Source: Mesotaenium endlicherianum (taxonomy: Eukaryota; Streptophyta; Zygnematophyceae; Zygnematales; Mesotaeniaceae). From it: a stretch of 64,000 nt of DNA. Below, in pieces: positions 31,351 to 43,600 of the stretch (its first letter is position 1; every line of letters starts with the position of its first letter). Both the position numbers and the translations under genes were made by a program. Under the pieces are notes generated by a model. That model made no database searches, was not told the origin of the DNA, and worked only from the letters and a program-made list of their open reading frames with translations. The stretch lies in assembly GCA_009602735.1 (NCBI GenBank), contig WELA01001229.1, positions 10,853-74,852 of the forward strand, read 5' to 3'.

Positions 31351-34300
31351 ATGACCCACGAAGAGTCCGTTCTTTCCAAGCAGATGGAAAAAGATGCTGA
31401 TGTTGGAAAAGTAGACGACAAAACCACCACTCAGGGTTCCGTGCAGGAGCTGACTGATCAAGTCCTTCATCAAAGCAGTGATAAACAAAAGGCCCTAGCT
31501 GCCGGTTCAAAAAAAGAGCCAAAAGGAAAAGCGGATGAAATAACTCCTTCTCAACAAGTGCATGCCAAGTCTTCCAGGCTGGAATGCGCCTTGGCATTGT
31601 TGGTCCCGCTTATAGTAGCATGTCTCATGTCAGGCTTGGTGTATTGGCACTACCTGACTAAGGACTTCGAGGATATAACAAAGACCACTGATTTGCTCCC
31701 CTCTGAGAAGCAAGCCTTGTTTCAATTTGAAGACACAACCATGGCAGGTGAAGTGCCCATACCTCATCAAACCAGGAACTGCATTGGCCTCTTAGTAGTG
31801 TGTGCTGGTCATCCTCTTTACTGAAATGTTATGACGAATGTGCTTGCTGCACCTTGACAATTGACATGCCATGTAGTATTCATTTCTACAGCATGTATAC
31901 CTGACTGTTTGCAACGCTTTGCATGTCTGCCGTTCCGGTGTGCAGACATCCATGAAGCGTATAGAACAGGCACTCTGACGTCACTCCGGCTCACGGAGCA
32001 CTATTTTACAAAAATAAAGTTATTAAACCCGTCACTTACAGCTGTCATAGAGACAAACCCTGATGCTCGTGCTCTGGCCTCTCAGAGGGACACCCAGCTG
32101 CAGAGTGGGGGAGGGCGGATAGGGTACGTGCATGGCATGCCCATTCTGGTCAAGGACTGCATTGCCACCTCAGACAAGATGAACACCACTGCAGGCTCGG
32201 TGGCGCTGCTGGGCTCCAGGGTGTCCTCCGCAGCCTCTGTGGTGGACAAGCTCAGGTTTGCAGGAGCCGTCGTGCTGGGTACCACTAGCATGCCTGAGTG
32301 GACGTCCCTGGGAGAGCATGATAAGCCGCCTCGCGGTGGCTGGACTCGAGTAAGCCTCCGCTCCCCTTCCCCCCGCCCTCCCCTCCCCTCCCCTCCNNNN
32401 NNNNNNNNNNNNNNNNNNNNNNNNNNNNNNNNNNNNNNNNNNNNNNNNNNNNNNNNNNNNNNNNNNNNNNNNNNNNNNNNNNNNNNNNNNNNNNNNNNNN
32501 NNNNNNNNNNNNNNNNNNNNNNNNNNNNNNNNNNNNNNNNNNNNNNNNNNNNNNNNNNNNNNNNNNNNNNNNNNNNNNNNNNNNNNNNNNNNNNNNNNNN
32601 NNNNNNNNNNNNNNNNNNNNNNNNNNNNNNNNNNNNNNNNNNNNNNNNNNNNNNNNNNNNNNNNNNNNNNNNNNNNNNNNNNNNNNNNNNNNNNNNNNNN
32701 NNNNNNNNNNNNNNNNNNNNNNNNNNNNNNNNNNNNNNNNNNNNNNNNNNNNNNNNNNNNNNNNNNNNNNNNNNNNNNNNNNNNNNNNNNNNNNNNNNNN
32801 NNNNNNNNNNNNNNNNNNNNNNNNNNNNNNNNNNNNNNNNNNNNNNNNNNNNNNNNNNNNNNNNNNNNNNNNNNNNNNNNNNNNNNNNNNNNNNNNNNNN
32901 NNNNNNNNNNNNNNNNNNNNNNNNNNNNNNNNNNNNNNNNNNNNNNNNNNNNNNNNNNNNNNNNNNNNNNNNNNNNNNNNNNNNNNNNNNNNNNNNNNNN
33001 NNNNNNNNNNNNNNNNNNNNNNNNNNNNNNNNNNNNNNNNNNNNNNNNNNNNNNNNNNNNNNNNNNNNNNNNNNNNNNNNNNNNNNNNNNNNNNNNNNNN
33101 NNNNNNNNNNNNNNNNNNNNNNNNNNNNNNNNNNNNNNNNNNNNNNNNNNNNNNNNNNNNNNNNNNNNNNNNNNNNNNNNNNNNNNNNNNNNNNTCCCCT
33201 CCCCAGCCCCGGCCCCGCCCCATCCCGCCTGTCACTGGTGAAGCCGTTGCTGAAGGCTGCAGCAAATATTCCCTCCCTCTTGGCAAACGCGCTCGGATGC
33301 AGTGCTCCTGAAAGCACTCTGGCTGGGACCTTGGGCGATGTGCAGAACCCGTACAGTGGGGAGCGCGATGCACCTGCTTTCAGTGATGGGGCAGCAGTGG
33401 CAGTCGCGGCCAACCTGGCCGTTGCAGCTCTGAGCGTGGAGACAGATGGTGAGATCCTTGTGGGGGCCAGCAGGGCAGGAGTGGTGGGGCTGAAGCCAAC
33501 AGTGGGGCTTACAAGCAGAGCTGGCGTGCTCTCGGTGTCGCACACTCAAGACTCTGTCGGGTGCGTTTCCTTTGTTTCTGCTCTTCTGTCTGCTTTCGTG
33601 CCCATAAGCTATATTCCTTCCTTGCACCTCTGCCCGGCCCTGTCTGCTATTTTAATCATAGGCTTTCAACGACTATGTGTATGACTGAGCACCTGCCGAG
33701 CTCCACAACGTGTGGGGGACAATTGGAGAGTAATTGGTCCCGGCCTTGTACTGGCAGGGCAGGCCGATAGCAAGGACGGTAGCAGACGCGGTGACTCTGC
33801 TGGATGTCATCACGGCCCAAGTGGAGGACCCCCGTGACTCTGCCACCTCCCGCTGCTACAACATGCTGCCACGTGGCGGCTTCCGGCAGGTACAGGTTAA
33901 TGACATGTGAGTTGCATGGCGCATTGTATATATCTATCTCTCTGGCATCTTTGTTGCAATCAAAAGTGGACACTGTTACTGCCATGCTACTGTACACATC
34001 CGTCACAGCTTTTCATTACGCCTGTTGGCAAAATGAAGTTGGCCGTATACCAAGAGTGAAGCACATACTTTGGACGTGGTTGAACGCAGGCACTGAAGGT
34101 GGATGGAGCAAGGGGCAAGCGCATTGGCGTGTTGAAGCCCCCCTCCGTGCGAAAAAAGATAGACATCAACAATGATGAACAGCTGGCATTTCAGACACAT
34201 ATCAGCACACTCAGGTTCCTCCACCTTTCTCCCTACCTCGCTCCCTTCCTCCCCTCCCCTAGTTGTTCTGAAACATGAGTATGAATATTAAGTACACGAA

Positions 34301-36346
34301 TATGTGACCCAGTCTGTTAAGATCACTAAGGTCACCCTCACATCAATTTTGTGACTGCAGTTTTTGGGGGTGTGCCCACCTGACGCCTCTTAGAGTTTGG
34401 CTATGCCCCTACGCTTCACTCTTTCCTCACCGATTGCTTTCGCTGAGGAAGTGCGCCCCTGGGCCGCCTTTTGGGAACAGCTATGGCGAGGCTTTGCCTC
34501 GCCTTTAGCTGCAAAATGGATTGAAAGGGGTTTCATGGCAAAGGGCGCTCTTTGTCGTGGGGCGGACTTGTGAGAGAAGGGGCATGGAAGGTCGTGCTGC
34601 CGAGGAGGTTTAAGGAGGGAGAGAGGGGGGCAAGGGGGGAGGCGGTCAGCCGTGGCGGGGCTTAGTCGCTGTGTGTTCTGCATTGCACGTGCAGACGGAA
34701 TCGTGGCCCCTCGCAAAATGAGAACGGTTAATTGGTGTGAGAAAAGACTATAATACATAGCATATACAAGGTCTATCTTTCTCCCTTCACTTGAGACAGT
34801 TTCAATTTTGTGAGCGGCCGCTTTTCCTGGGTACTAGGTACCACGGAGAATCCCGAAAGCTATGCGAGGGGCATTGTAGTCACACAAAGATTGAGTAATT
34901 ATACCTGTGTATGAGTGCGCCGTCCAAAGGAGTGGGCTCTGTCCCCCTTGAGAGTGCCGCAAAGGGGATGAATACACACAGGCACAGACATATGACCTAT
35001 GGGGTAACAACGTCTGTCCCTCGAGGGTATGTTTGAGTGCAGGAGGCTGGGCGCAGAGATAGTGGAGGACTTGGAGCTCCCCCAACACATCCTGGAGGCC
35101 GTCATGAGTGCGACAGCAGAGCGCACTGTCGTTGTGCATGAAGCCCGGGCGGGCTTCGACAAGTACCTGGCCACCTTGCAGCACAGTCCCAGCGGCCGAA
35201 GCTTGGACGAGCTGCTGGCATTCGCGGAGGAGAGTTTGCAGTCAGACACTGCCGTTGGTAACATGCAGTTTCTGCGCGATGCTGCGCTCACGGAAGGCTT
35301 GCAGGTAGGAGGTGCTGCCGCTGCTGGATGCTAGCTACTCCATGTTCTTCTTCTGCTGCCCCATCTCGAGGGTACCTGTGCATGCGTGCTAGTCAAGAGA
35401 TGCAGGCAAATACCATCAAGCAAGATTCAGGGGTGACGATATATTTGCTCGTGTGGGACGGGGGTTTAGGATCAGCTCCTTTTCCTCTCGTTCGTGAAAA
35501 GTCCTTTATTCGTTGTGCAGGAAAAGAGCTTGCATGACTCGTCTCATCAAACATCAGCCCACATTACGCTGTGATGAAGTTAGATACTTGTGTGCTTTCC
35601 TGGAGCCCAATGTGGTGGTGGCACAGTTGCGCTGCGATAGAGAGCAATAGCATGCCTCCTGCTGTTGAGTGTATGGGTGCAGGCTGCAGCCTACAAGGCG
35701 GCAGTGGAGCTCACACAGGAGTACACTACGGGGGGCATCGATCATGTTATGAAGCAGCACCAGCTGGACGCTCTGCTTGCTCCCTCCTCCCCATCTTTTG
35801 GCCTCCACAAGCTGGCTGCTATCGCCGGTTATCCGGGTACCATTATGAGCCTGTCCCACGTGATGAGGAACTACTGAACGTTGGACCCGCTGACAAGAGT
35901 GTCTACAGCCTGCCAGCCTTGACCTAATGATAAAGTGCCACAGCCCCCTTTGTGAGATGGGCAAGTGGGTGATAGACGAAGTCTCAAAAGAAATGGTTGC
36001 TTCTTGTGCTCAAACTCAGTCCAGGACAAAATTGCCGGTGCTTTTCCCACTCCTCTTGACTTCTGCTGCCCCACTCGCACCAGCATCAGAATGAGGTGTG
36101 AATTGTTGTGCGTGTTTTGCAGGCGTCACGGTGCCTTCGGGGTACTCTTCAGAGGGCTTGCCTATGGGGCTCACTTTCGTCGGTCACGCATGCTCGGACT
36201 TGAGCCTCGTTGCCATGGCTTTCGCATTTGAGCAAAGCACCATGGCTAGGAAACCCTTGACAACGCCATTCTTGAGCATGTTGCTGACTGGGAGAACGTG
36301 TAAACTTCATGAATATGGAGAAACGTGTGCAGTTGAAGATAATTAG
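31351..36346 (+). CDS. Membrane-anchored amidase-signature family protein, catalytic serines replaced
   Basis: Eight exons with GT-AG borders and matching phases: 31351-31747, 31946-32349, 33346-33560, 33763-33889, 34090-34214, 35043-35304, 35683-35836, 36123-36346, giving 635 residues and a TAG stop. Exon 1 encodes a Lys/Gln-rich head and one membrane helix (ALALLVPLIVACLMSGLVYW), then the amidase fold: MPILVKDCIATSDKMNTTAG with the catalytic Lys, VLGTTSMPEWTS, GVVGLKPTVGLTSRAGV, VGPIARTVADAVTLLD, RGKRIGVLKPP, and end block VTVPSGYSSEGLPMGLTFVG. The family hydrolyses amides with a Ser-cisSer-Lys triad. Here the GSS region reads PAFSDGAA (cis-Ser position is Phe), and TDGS reads TDGE (nucleophile is Glu). 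Both lie in an exon untouched by the assembly gap. The frame is fully conserved, so a pseudoenzyme is more likely than a pseudogene. Closest pattern is the plant/fungal amidase group; the substrate is unknown. Confidence 0.85.
32397..33194. other. Assembly gap (798 N)
   Basis: A run of N inside intron 2 of the amidase-like gene, bordered on both sides by C-rich low-complexity sequence (CCCCTCCCC). The long ORFs that cross it are artefacts of translating N. Confidence 0.98.
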
Positions 36347-39110
36347 TTCTATATGACTAATGTACATTGAAGTAACAGCCCAATTTTGGCAAGTTACTGT
36401 AGCCAGCTTGGTTGGTGACCCGGAGGCTTGCGCACAAGAGTTCTTCGAGCAAAAGCTCTGCTTCTTTTGCTGCCTAGGCGTCTCACGTGAGCTTTGACGC
36501 CTGTAGACGATGTTAAGCGAGAAGCTCTACATAACTTCTTATTGAAACAAGTCAGTAGAAAATGTATTTCATAATGACCCCGCAAGGAAACAAACTCAGA
36601 CCTGTGGGGTGTAGCGGTGTAGCTGACCTACAAAGCTTTTACAATTGCAACACTCTCGTCTGCCGCGAGCCAATGCATTGAGTTATTAGTGTTTCAGGAG
36701 AAAACAAAGCGAAGCATGCGCATATATCTACTGCCGATTGAGCTCAAAAGACCATCCATTTTCAATAGAGATGGCTTTGGATGTCGCACGTCCCTTCAGT
36801 AGGCACAGATTCTTCAGCACCCTCCACAACACTCCACACTGTAACAAATAATGCTGCTACAGGAAAGTCGAGGGAAGGCATGGCATCAAGTATGGCGACA
36901 AATGGCGACGGCTAAAATAAACATGCGTCACGTGTCACATGTGCTAAAAAATCGCCTCAACAGCCCCTGTTGACATTTGTCAGCCATTTTGGTTTTCTGA
37001 GAACGAAACCGACAAAGACCCACCACATCGAAACCGGCGGATGCCAACGGATGCCAACCGATACTGTCCGGCGAATGCCAGGGTCCGTGGCCTCCCGTGG
37101 CCTGGTTGACTTGGTTTTGACCAATATGGACTTGATCCATGTGACCCCGACCTCATGAACTCCTTGTAGGACATTGACATAAGTTGACTGATCTCGACAA
37201 ACCGACATAGAGGTCAAACAACATGGGCTTCAACGGGTCAACATACACCATTGGAAGTAGTTCGTATATGAAGCAATATGAAGTGAGTGAAGCGTGCGCC
37301 TTCGTTCGGGGAACGCCTCGAGGCCAAACGTCAACGCTAGAAGGTACAATCTCAAAGCTCTGTATCGGTTGCAGAGGTTCAAAGTATGTCCGGGTGGCCC
37401 GGGCTACGATAATTCTTCATTGACTGAAGCACCCAGTAATGGACCCCTGACGAGCTGACTCAGGCCAATTGACAAAGACTGCACGAATTCCATCATCTAC
37501 ACAAAAGGCCCGGCACAAACTGGCAAAAGGAAATATTCATCAACACGCTACGGCAAGTATGTCTTACTACTTCCCATATTAATTTCACATAAGCAAATGA
37601 CGAAAATTAATAAATGCCGACAGATTTAATCTGTATACTAAAGCCAGACCTTCCACAAAATGAAAGCGAACAAGCTCCTAGCTCAACTACATCGACAGGA
37701 AACATATCTGACAATGAAGCTCACAGAAAAAAAAAAAAAGCGCTCTCGAAACATTCAATATCATTTCGACGGAGACGCCTCAGACGCAGGACGCATACCA
37801 CTGCATGACATCTAACATCTTGCTGTAAAATCACCGTAGCACTGCATGCTTTTTAGAGGACCCCGTCGTATATACTTACCGCAAAACATTTCTTCCTTTG
37901 GGCACCAGTACTTCTATGCCTGGAACCGCTTCCTTGTATATCATCCTCCATATTATCCTCTCCTGCGTGATATTCATTTACGCCACGGTCACCTTGAATA
38001 GAGATTGGTGGCGAAATACTCGAAAAATCAAACAAAATCAAGAAGTCAAACAAAGGCAAGTTTTGTACATAGTAACACGACGTGAGAATTGAGTCAAATG
38101 ACACACAAGATTGCCATTAGCTATAGGCAACGTCAAACATGATAAGGAGCTGAACACCAGCTCCCTCTGATATTTCGCAGGACTTTATACAAGGTTCTCG
38201 TCAATAATGAAAGACGTACAAACCTACTTCAGGAATAGATTTTAAGTTTTAGTGTTTAAGTTTTAGCGTTTTTGTGACCTCATATATATCATAGACAATT
38301 AAAGAATGAAATTTAAGAATGAAATTTCACGTCCACTCTTCACGTTCACAAGGACACTATTGTTGCGGATAAGACCTAGGTATTGGTTGGAAAACCTATA
38401 AATAACCAACCAAATGAAAGTAAGACCGAGTGAGACTGGAATGGCACCTCCTAATTGTATGGTTATTACAAGTAAATGTTTTCTCACGAACCTGCAATTC
38501 TGTGCCAGCCAGCCAGATTACTGAACCCTTATACATCCGCAAGCGTGAAGTGTTCAACATCTTTTATGCGTCAGCAGGCTCGTTCAAATGGTTTACTCTC
38601 AGGGACTTCTTCCAAGTGCTTGAAATCGTAACCGCCTTAATTTAGTTCTTTAGCGGTATTTCCCTGTGTCAATTTGAAAGCAGTTTGACACTGATCCCAA
38701 AACCCGAAACCTTAATAGATTCGGATTGAGAATGCTCGTTCCATTGTGCCTTAGAAAGTAATACATGTAAAGAAAAAAGCTTGTATGCCAAAGCCAAGGC
38801 CTGTATGCTCTAGAGTTTATAGGGAAACAGGCGCTTTGTCTATCGTCCTAAACCCTATTCTTGCTCATGAACCTACCAAAGCTAGGAAGAGTAATAGGCC
38901 GTTTCATTGTCTTCTGCCAGTAACTCTTTAGCCTAGGGAGAGCATGTAGTCCCAATGTAGCCATGCACAATCCATGCAAGACAACCATCTCTGTGCATGT
39001 CACAAGAATCTAGCCCTTCCCAGTGTGTTGAAATGCATAATTATTTGTCTCCACAACCAACTGCTAAAAAAAATGAGTAGGCATGAAGAGACTAAAGATA
39101 CCAAAGGGTT
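36347..39110. other. No recognisable gene
   Basis: Contains the 3' UTR of the amidase-like gene at its start, a 13-A run at 37727-37739, and at 37030-37110 a short region of repeated GGATGCCAACGG/CCGATG-like words. No conserved ORF or transposon end was found. Confidence 0.4.
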
Positions 39111-39386
39111 TCAGACCCTTGGATCTTTTGTGTCGCATGCCCTGGAGGCCATGCTGGTGTTCTTCACTTGGCTGGAGCAGGTGTCTTCTGGACAGGTGTC
39201 TCCAAGAGCAGGCACCTTCCAGTCCCACACCTCCTCCTCCTCCTCCTCCTCCTCCTCTATCATGGTTGCTGCAGGTGGAACGTCTTCTGTGTCTTCGAAA
39301 ACCAAGAAGTCTTCTTGTTTAGAGCTGCTGCTGTCAGACCCAGACTCAGAGTTAGAAAAAACTTCCTTGCCTTTCTTGCTAGACAT
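39111..39386 (-). CDS. Ser/Glu-rich hypothetical ORF
   Basis: Minus-strand ORF from ATG 39386: a basic start (MSSKKGKEVF), a serine/aspartate run (SNSESGSDSSSS), then a Glu run coded by a GAG repeat at about 39232-39257. It resembles acidic, phospho-serine-rich leaders of nuclear proteins, but no folded domain follows before the stop. The plus-strand ORFs over the same repeat are shadows. It may be an exon of something larger or chance. Confidence 0.25.
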   Translation of the reverse strand: MSSKKGKEVFSNSESGSDSSSSKQEDFLVFEDTEDVPPAATMIEEEEEEEEEVWDWKVPALGDTCPEDTCSSQVKNTSMASRACDTKDPRV

Positions 39387-39529
39387 AGGCTTGCCTTGAA
39401 ACATGAATTCGCTTCTTACTTCAGGGACTACTACTTTGTTTTAGCCTGCAGGTTTGCACTTCTTCTTGTTAAGTTGGCTTTTAGAGTTTCGGGTTTAGTT
39501 GACTTTTAACAAGGCTAGTTTCAGTCCCT

Positions 39530-39811
39530 TCAACTTTGTACTAACTTGTGTGTCCAAAATGGCTGCCTAAGACAGTCTAAAATATGCCTGAGGGTCATCT
39601 TGACTCTCGAGTGCTTTTTCCGCCTCTGGCTGCTCTTGCTGCTCATTTGTCTGCTGGTATACTCCCTCAGAAAATCCATGGATCTCTCAGAGTTTTTCTT
39701 AATGCTCCCTTCAACAAACTCCTGCGTAAAGTTCTGTCTAGACTTATCATACATGAAGATCACTTGATAAACGACGCCATGGCTCTTTTGGGCCTCAATT
39801 CGCTTCTTCAT
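39530..39811 (-). CDS. Hypothetical basic/helical ORF
   Basis: Minus-strand ORF, first ATG at 39811, about 93 codons of mixed charged sequence (MKKRIEAQKSHGVVYQVIFM, then a Lys/Ser/Arg-rich stretch). It lies just upstream of the Ser/Glu-rich ORF on the same strand but in another frame. I do not recognise it. Poor evidence for coding beyond length and composition. Confidence 0.2.
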   Translation of the reverse strand: MKKRIEAQKSHGVVYQVIFMYDKSRQNFTQEFVEGSIKKNSERSMDFLREYTSRQMSSKSSQRRKKHSRVKMTLRHILDCLRQPFWTHKLVQS

Positions 39812-40667
39812 CACCCCCTCTAACAACACTTCATTTCTTGCACTCAAAAGTCAACTTTAACCTTGCTGGAAGGTCAACTTTAAGCGGCTCTCTCTTTATT
39901 TTCACCCGGAAGGCAATATTTATTGACATGATCCTTCCTATAAGATCAACGCAATCTTCAATTACCAGTCAATGGTTGACTTCGACTTAGTTTTTCCTAC
40001 TTTGTGTTTTTATCCGCTGTAGGGAATTATTGATGTTTATAGAAAATAGAAATACTCGAGTGTTTTATAGTGGCTGGTCAAGTACTGTATTGCAGCTGGT
40101 GGAAGACTGTGAGGGTCAAAGGAGGAGGACATTGCGAACCATGAGGTAGACTACATTTCGCGAATTATAGTTACTAGTAAAGGCCAACAATGCATTTTCT
40201 TTAAGGTGCGTTTCGCCATCCGTCATGTTTTGTGTTTGCTGCATACATCTTGTACATGACGGTGCCCACACTACTCAAGTGGGACACATGAGTGCTTGAC
40301 ACAAATTTTTAATCCAGTGAGAGCACACATTGAGATGCTCAATGCAGAGCACAGCAATCACGTGTACAGTGGATTGCTGTGGGATGCTCAATACTACCCG
40401 CATTTGAAATCGATGAAATTTGTGAGTATTTGTCGACTGATCATTGTGTTAGAGAAATGATATTATTGTATAGCATTTCACACCTGACAAGACCTGGTGG
40501 AAAAGTTAGTTCAAGAATTGTAAGGGAACATCCAATTATCTGCCGCACCCGGCACCCGGCACCCGGCATTTCTACAAAACAAATGCTAAATAGTGTACAC
40601 AGCCTTACTGAAGCGTGCACTTCACTTCTAAGGCACTACGTAGCCATAGCCGGACATATATTTCAGG
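39812..40667. other. Spacer downstream of PMS1
   Basis: AT-rich, with a short CACCCGG triplication at 40547-40567 (CCGCACCCGGCACCCGGCAC). Probably includes the PMS1 3' UTR. No gene seen. Confidence 0.4.
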
Positions 40668-43600
40668 TCAGGGTTCAGGTTGATTGTCTCTATGTCTCGC
40701 GTAAAGAGCCGACAAATCAACAAGATGCCTCATGGTTGGCCTCCCATGGGGGCAATTCCATGGAGCATGCAAGGTTGCAAGGTTGCTGGTAATCTGCGGC
40801 AAGACTACACAAATGCTGGTCAGAAAGTCGACAGTGAGACTGTATCCTGCATAAACAAAGTAGAAAAGCTCTGTGGAAATCCATCTGATCATCATGCAGA
40901 TAGTCATATCCTTACTAAAACAAGCAGGAAGTGAAGCGTTGCTCATGTAAGGCATGGCCTCTACCTTCAGCATCTGTGCCTTGTTGAGTGCAGTACCAAT
41001 CATGACCGAGGAGCGACATGCTCTTGAAGCAAGCAGTGCCCTCACACGACTAGGTCTCGCCGTCCCTGCAAGGACCTCGGTGGTCTGCCTTGCGTCTGAG
41101 AATCCCTGAACCTCCCCCTCAATGGGCAGCGGAGCATCAGCCAGGAGAGATATGAGCTCGTGGACATCTGCACATGGGGACAGAGATACACGTGCATGAC
41201 GACAAAGGGAAGGACGTGAGAAGACAGCACACAGCTGCAGGCCTGTGGGGAAAATACACAACGTTGAACACTGGGATCAGAGCAGGGAGTGAGCAGCTCT
41301 GTACCAGCGATGCCAAAAGTGACGGACTTGGTGAAGGGCACCGACACAAGGCGCAGGCGCCTCCCTGCGGGTGCCTCTGCCACCTCCTCAAACTCAAACC
41401 CATTGCGCCTGCCATCCGTCCATCACCCACCTCACATAGCAAGCAGTGAGACAGTCCTGTGCTGGGCACCTGCCAATATCCAACCTCCCACCAGGCAGGC
41501 AGGCAAGGCATGCTTCGGCGAGGGCATACGGGGAGGAGATAATAAGCCAACCTGAAAGTGTCGCGGTGGGCAGCAACTGTGAGCTCCTCCGCCGCCGTCA
41601 GCTCCACTGGCAGCGGCCTGCAGTACCTCCCTCTCCCTCTTCGTCACAGCCATCCATCTGATATGGGAGGGGGGGGGGAAGTGCATGCTATCATGTCAAG
41701 CAAGGCGTACATGAGGAGAGGCTGGCGATTGAGAGTGACGGTGGCGCTGAGCCGCTCAAAGTTGTACTTCTCGTCTGATGCATGCTGCCAATAATAAGAG
41801 CTCCCACCCCCCAGCCACAGAAGACGGTCAGCCAGCCGAACTGGACCTGTGCTTGATAGTGAGCATGCTGCAATCGACAGTAAACATGCAGCCAGTGAAA
41901 TGACGCCGCCCGTTGACAAAGCCAGCTGAAGCACACCAGCAAGAGAGCACCTGGTCAATGATGAAGATGTCGTCGTCCAGCCGCGTGAGAATGAAGCCCA
42001 GGTTGAACTGGCCGAGGACATGCATGCGCGTGAAGTCGCCCTTGGAGATGCAGCGCTGCAGCTCACACGCTGCTGCTTCCAGCGCTTCCTCCTTGCCTCC
42101 TCCTCCTCCTCCCGCTCCTGCTCCACCTGTTGCTGCTGTTACGTCCCCATTGCCAATGGTTGCAGCTGCAAACCGCCTGTTGACCAGGAGAAAAACCACT
42201 TAAGATGTGAGAACAAGAGAAGGAGGCTTGCATGCAGGGCACCATGCTTGCACACAACCGGCCAGCTGTCTGGCTGGCTGGCTGGCTGGCTGAGTGACTG
42301 ACCTGCGCCGCTTGGAGTTGGTTGCCCGACTGGCATGGCTGCTCCAGCCGCTCGACGATGATAGCGACGGCAGGGGCAGGCCGCGCTTGCGGCGGGTGCG
42401 GAGGCTCAGGACATCCAGCGGCACCACCACGTCGTCGTGCGCGGCGTCGTACGCATCCGCCTCGTCCTCCCCCTTCTGCTGAGAAACCCGCGGTTTCAGG
42501 AATCCAATGGGAACACATTCGTCATCGTCGTCATCATTAACGTCTGTGCTCGCCTTCAAAGGACTGCCTTCATCTGCGCATGCCACGCCCTCGTCCTCCT
42601 GAAGCAAGGCGCTTCCAGAAAGACCATGGTGTACGCACTTATCACTCATAAAGGCGTCGCAGTCTCCTGAACGGGCTGCAGCTGCTGCTGTAGCTGCTCT
42701 GCTGTCAAATCCAAACCTGCCTAACGTACTCTGCCCACTTCTCCGCTGCTGCTGCTGCTGCTGCTGCGGTGCTTTACTGAGCTGGAAGAGGTCAAGTGCT
42801 TTAGAGGAGGGTGGCACCCGCTGCAGCTGGGTCTTGCAACCCTCCCCATGTGCTGCATCTGCTGCTGCCTCCTCCGCCCGTTGAGGACTCACTAAGGGCG
42901 AGGGTGGCCCCAAGCTGCTGTTCCTTTGCTGGATATCGCGTGTCATTCTCCCTATGGGGATGTCCTCCTCCTCCTCCTCCGCCCCCTTATCTTCATCTCC
43001 ATCACCTTTCCTTAAGTGTTGTTCTTGAGGACCCTGGTCTGTTTCGTCACTGCTCATGCCAGCCATGTGATGGTCGTCGTTGGTCAGCACGGAGAGGGGA
43101 GGCGAGCGTGAAGGAACCCTCCCCTGCATAGCAGCAGTAGGCACAGCGTCCAGGTGGCCGCCCACCGTGTTGGTGGTGCCGCGGCCTGGAGGGAGAGAGC
43201 TGACGCTGAAGGCGTACTGGGAGGGCGCCAGCACCTCGTGCAGGGCGTGCCGCAGGCCCGCCAGCAGCGCCGCCTCGGCATGCAGCATCACGCGCCGCTT
43301 GTCTGGTGTCACGTTGACGTCGTATGACTGCGTCGGCAGCGTGAAGTTGAGAATGGCCATGGGGTATTGCAGCGAGTTGTATGCCCTGCTCCCCCACCCG
43401 CCCACCCGCCCCCACCTTAAGTTCGTCAAAAGACATACACACGTGCGTGCGTGTCTCTTATTGATTGAGGTCATCACGCGCAACCAAAGGAGCAGCAGCT
43501 GTGTGTGGTGTCCCTCCCTCCCCCCCTCCCTCCCTCCGTCCGTCATACCTGTACACTTCGTTCAGCAACTTGCCAACCTTGGGGAGGTCCACGGGACGCC

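Noticed and set aside
31861-33684. Very long ORFs on both strands across 32.1-33.6 kb
   Set aside because: They exist only because the 798-N gap is translated as unknown residues. The real coding exons are those of the amidase-like gene.
39232-39257. Proline-rich plus-strand protein at the (TCC)n run
   Set aside because: Simple trinucleotide repeat translated in several frames; no other coding support.
41644-42518. Other long minus-strand ORFs around PMS1 exons 5 to 7
   Set aside because: They read exons in the wrong frame or run into introns; the spliced model explains the conserved motifs with matching phases.
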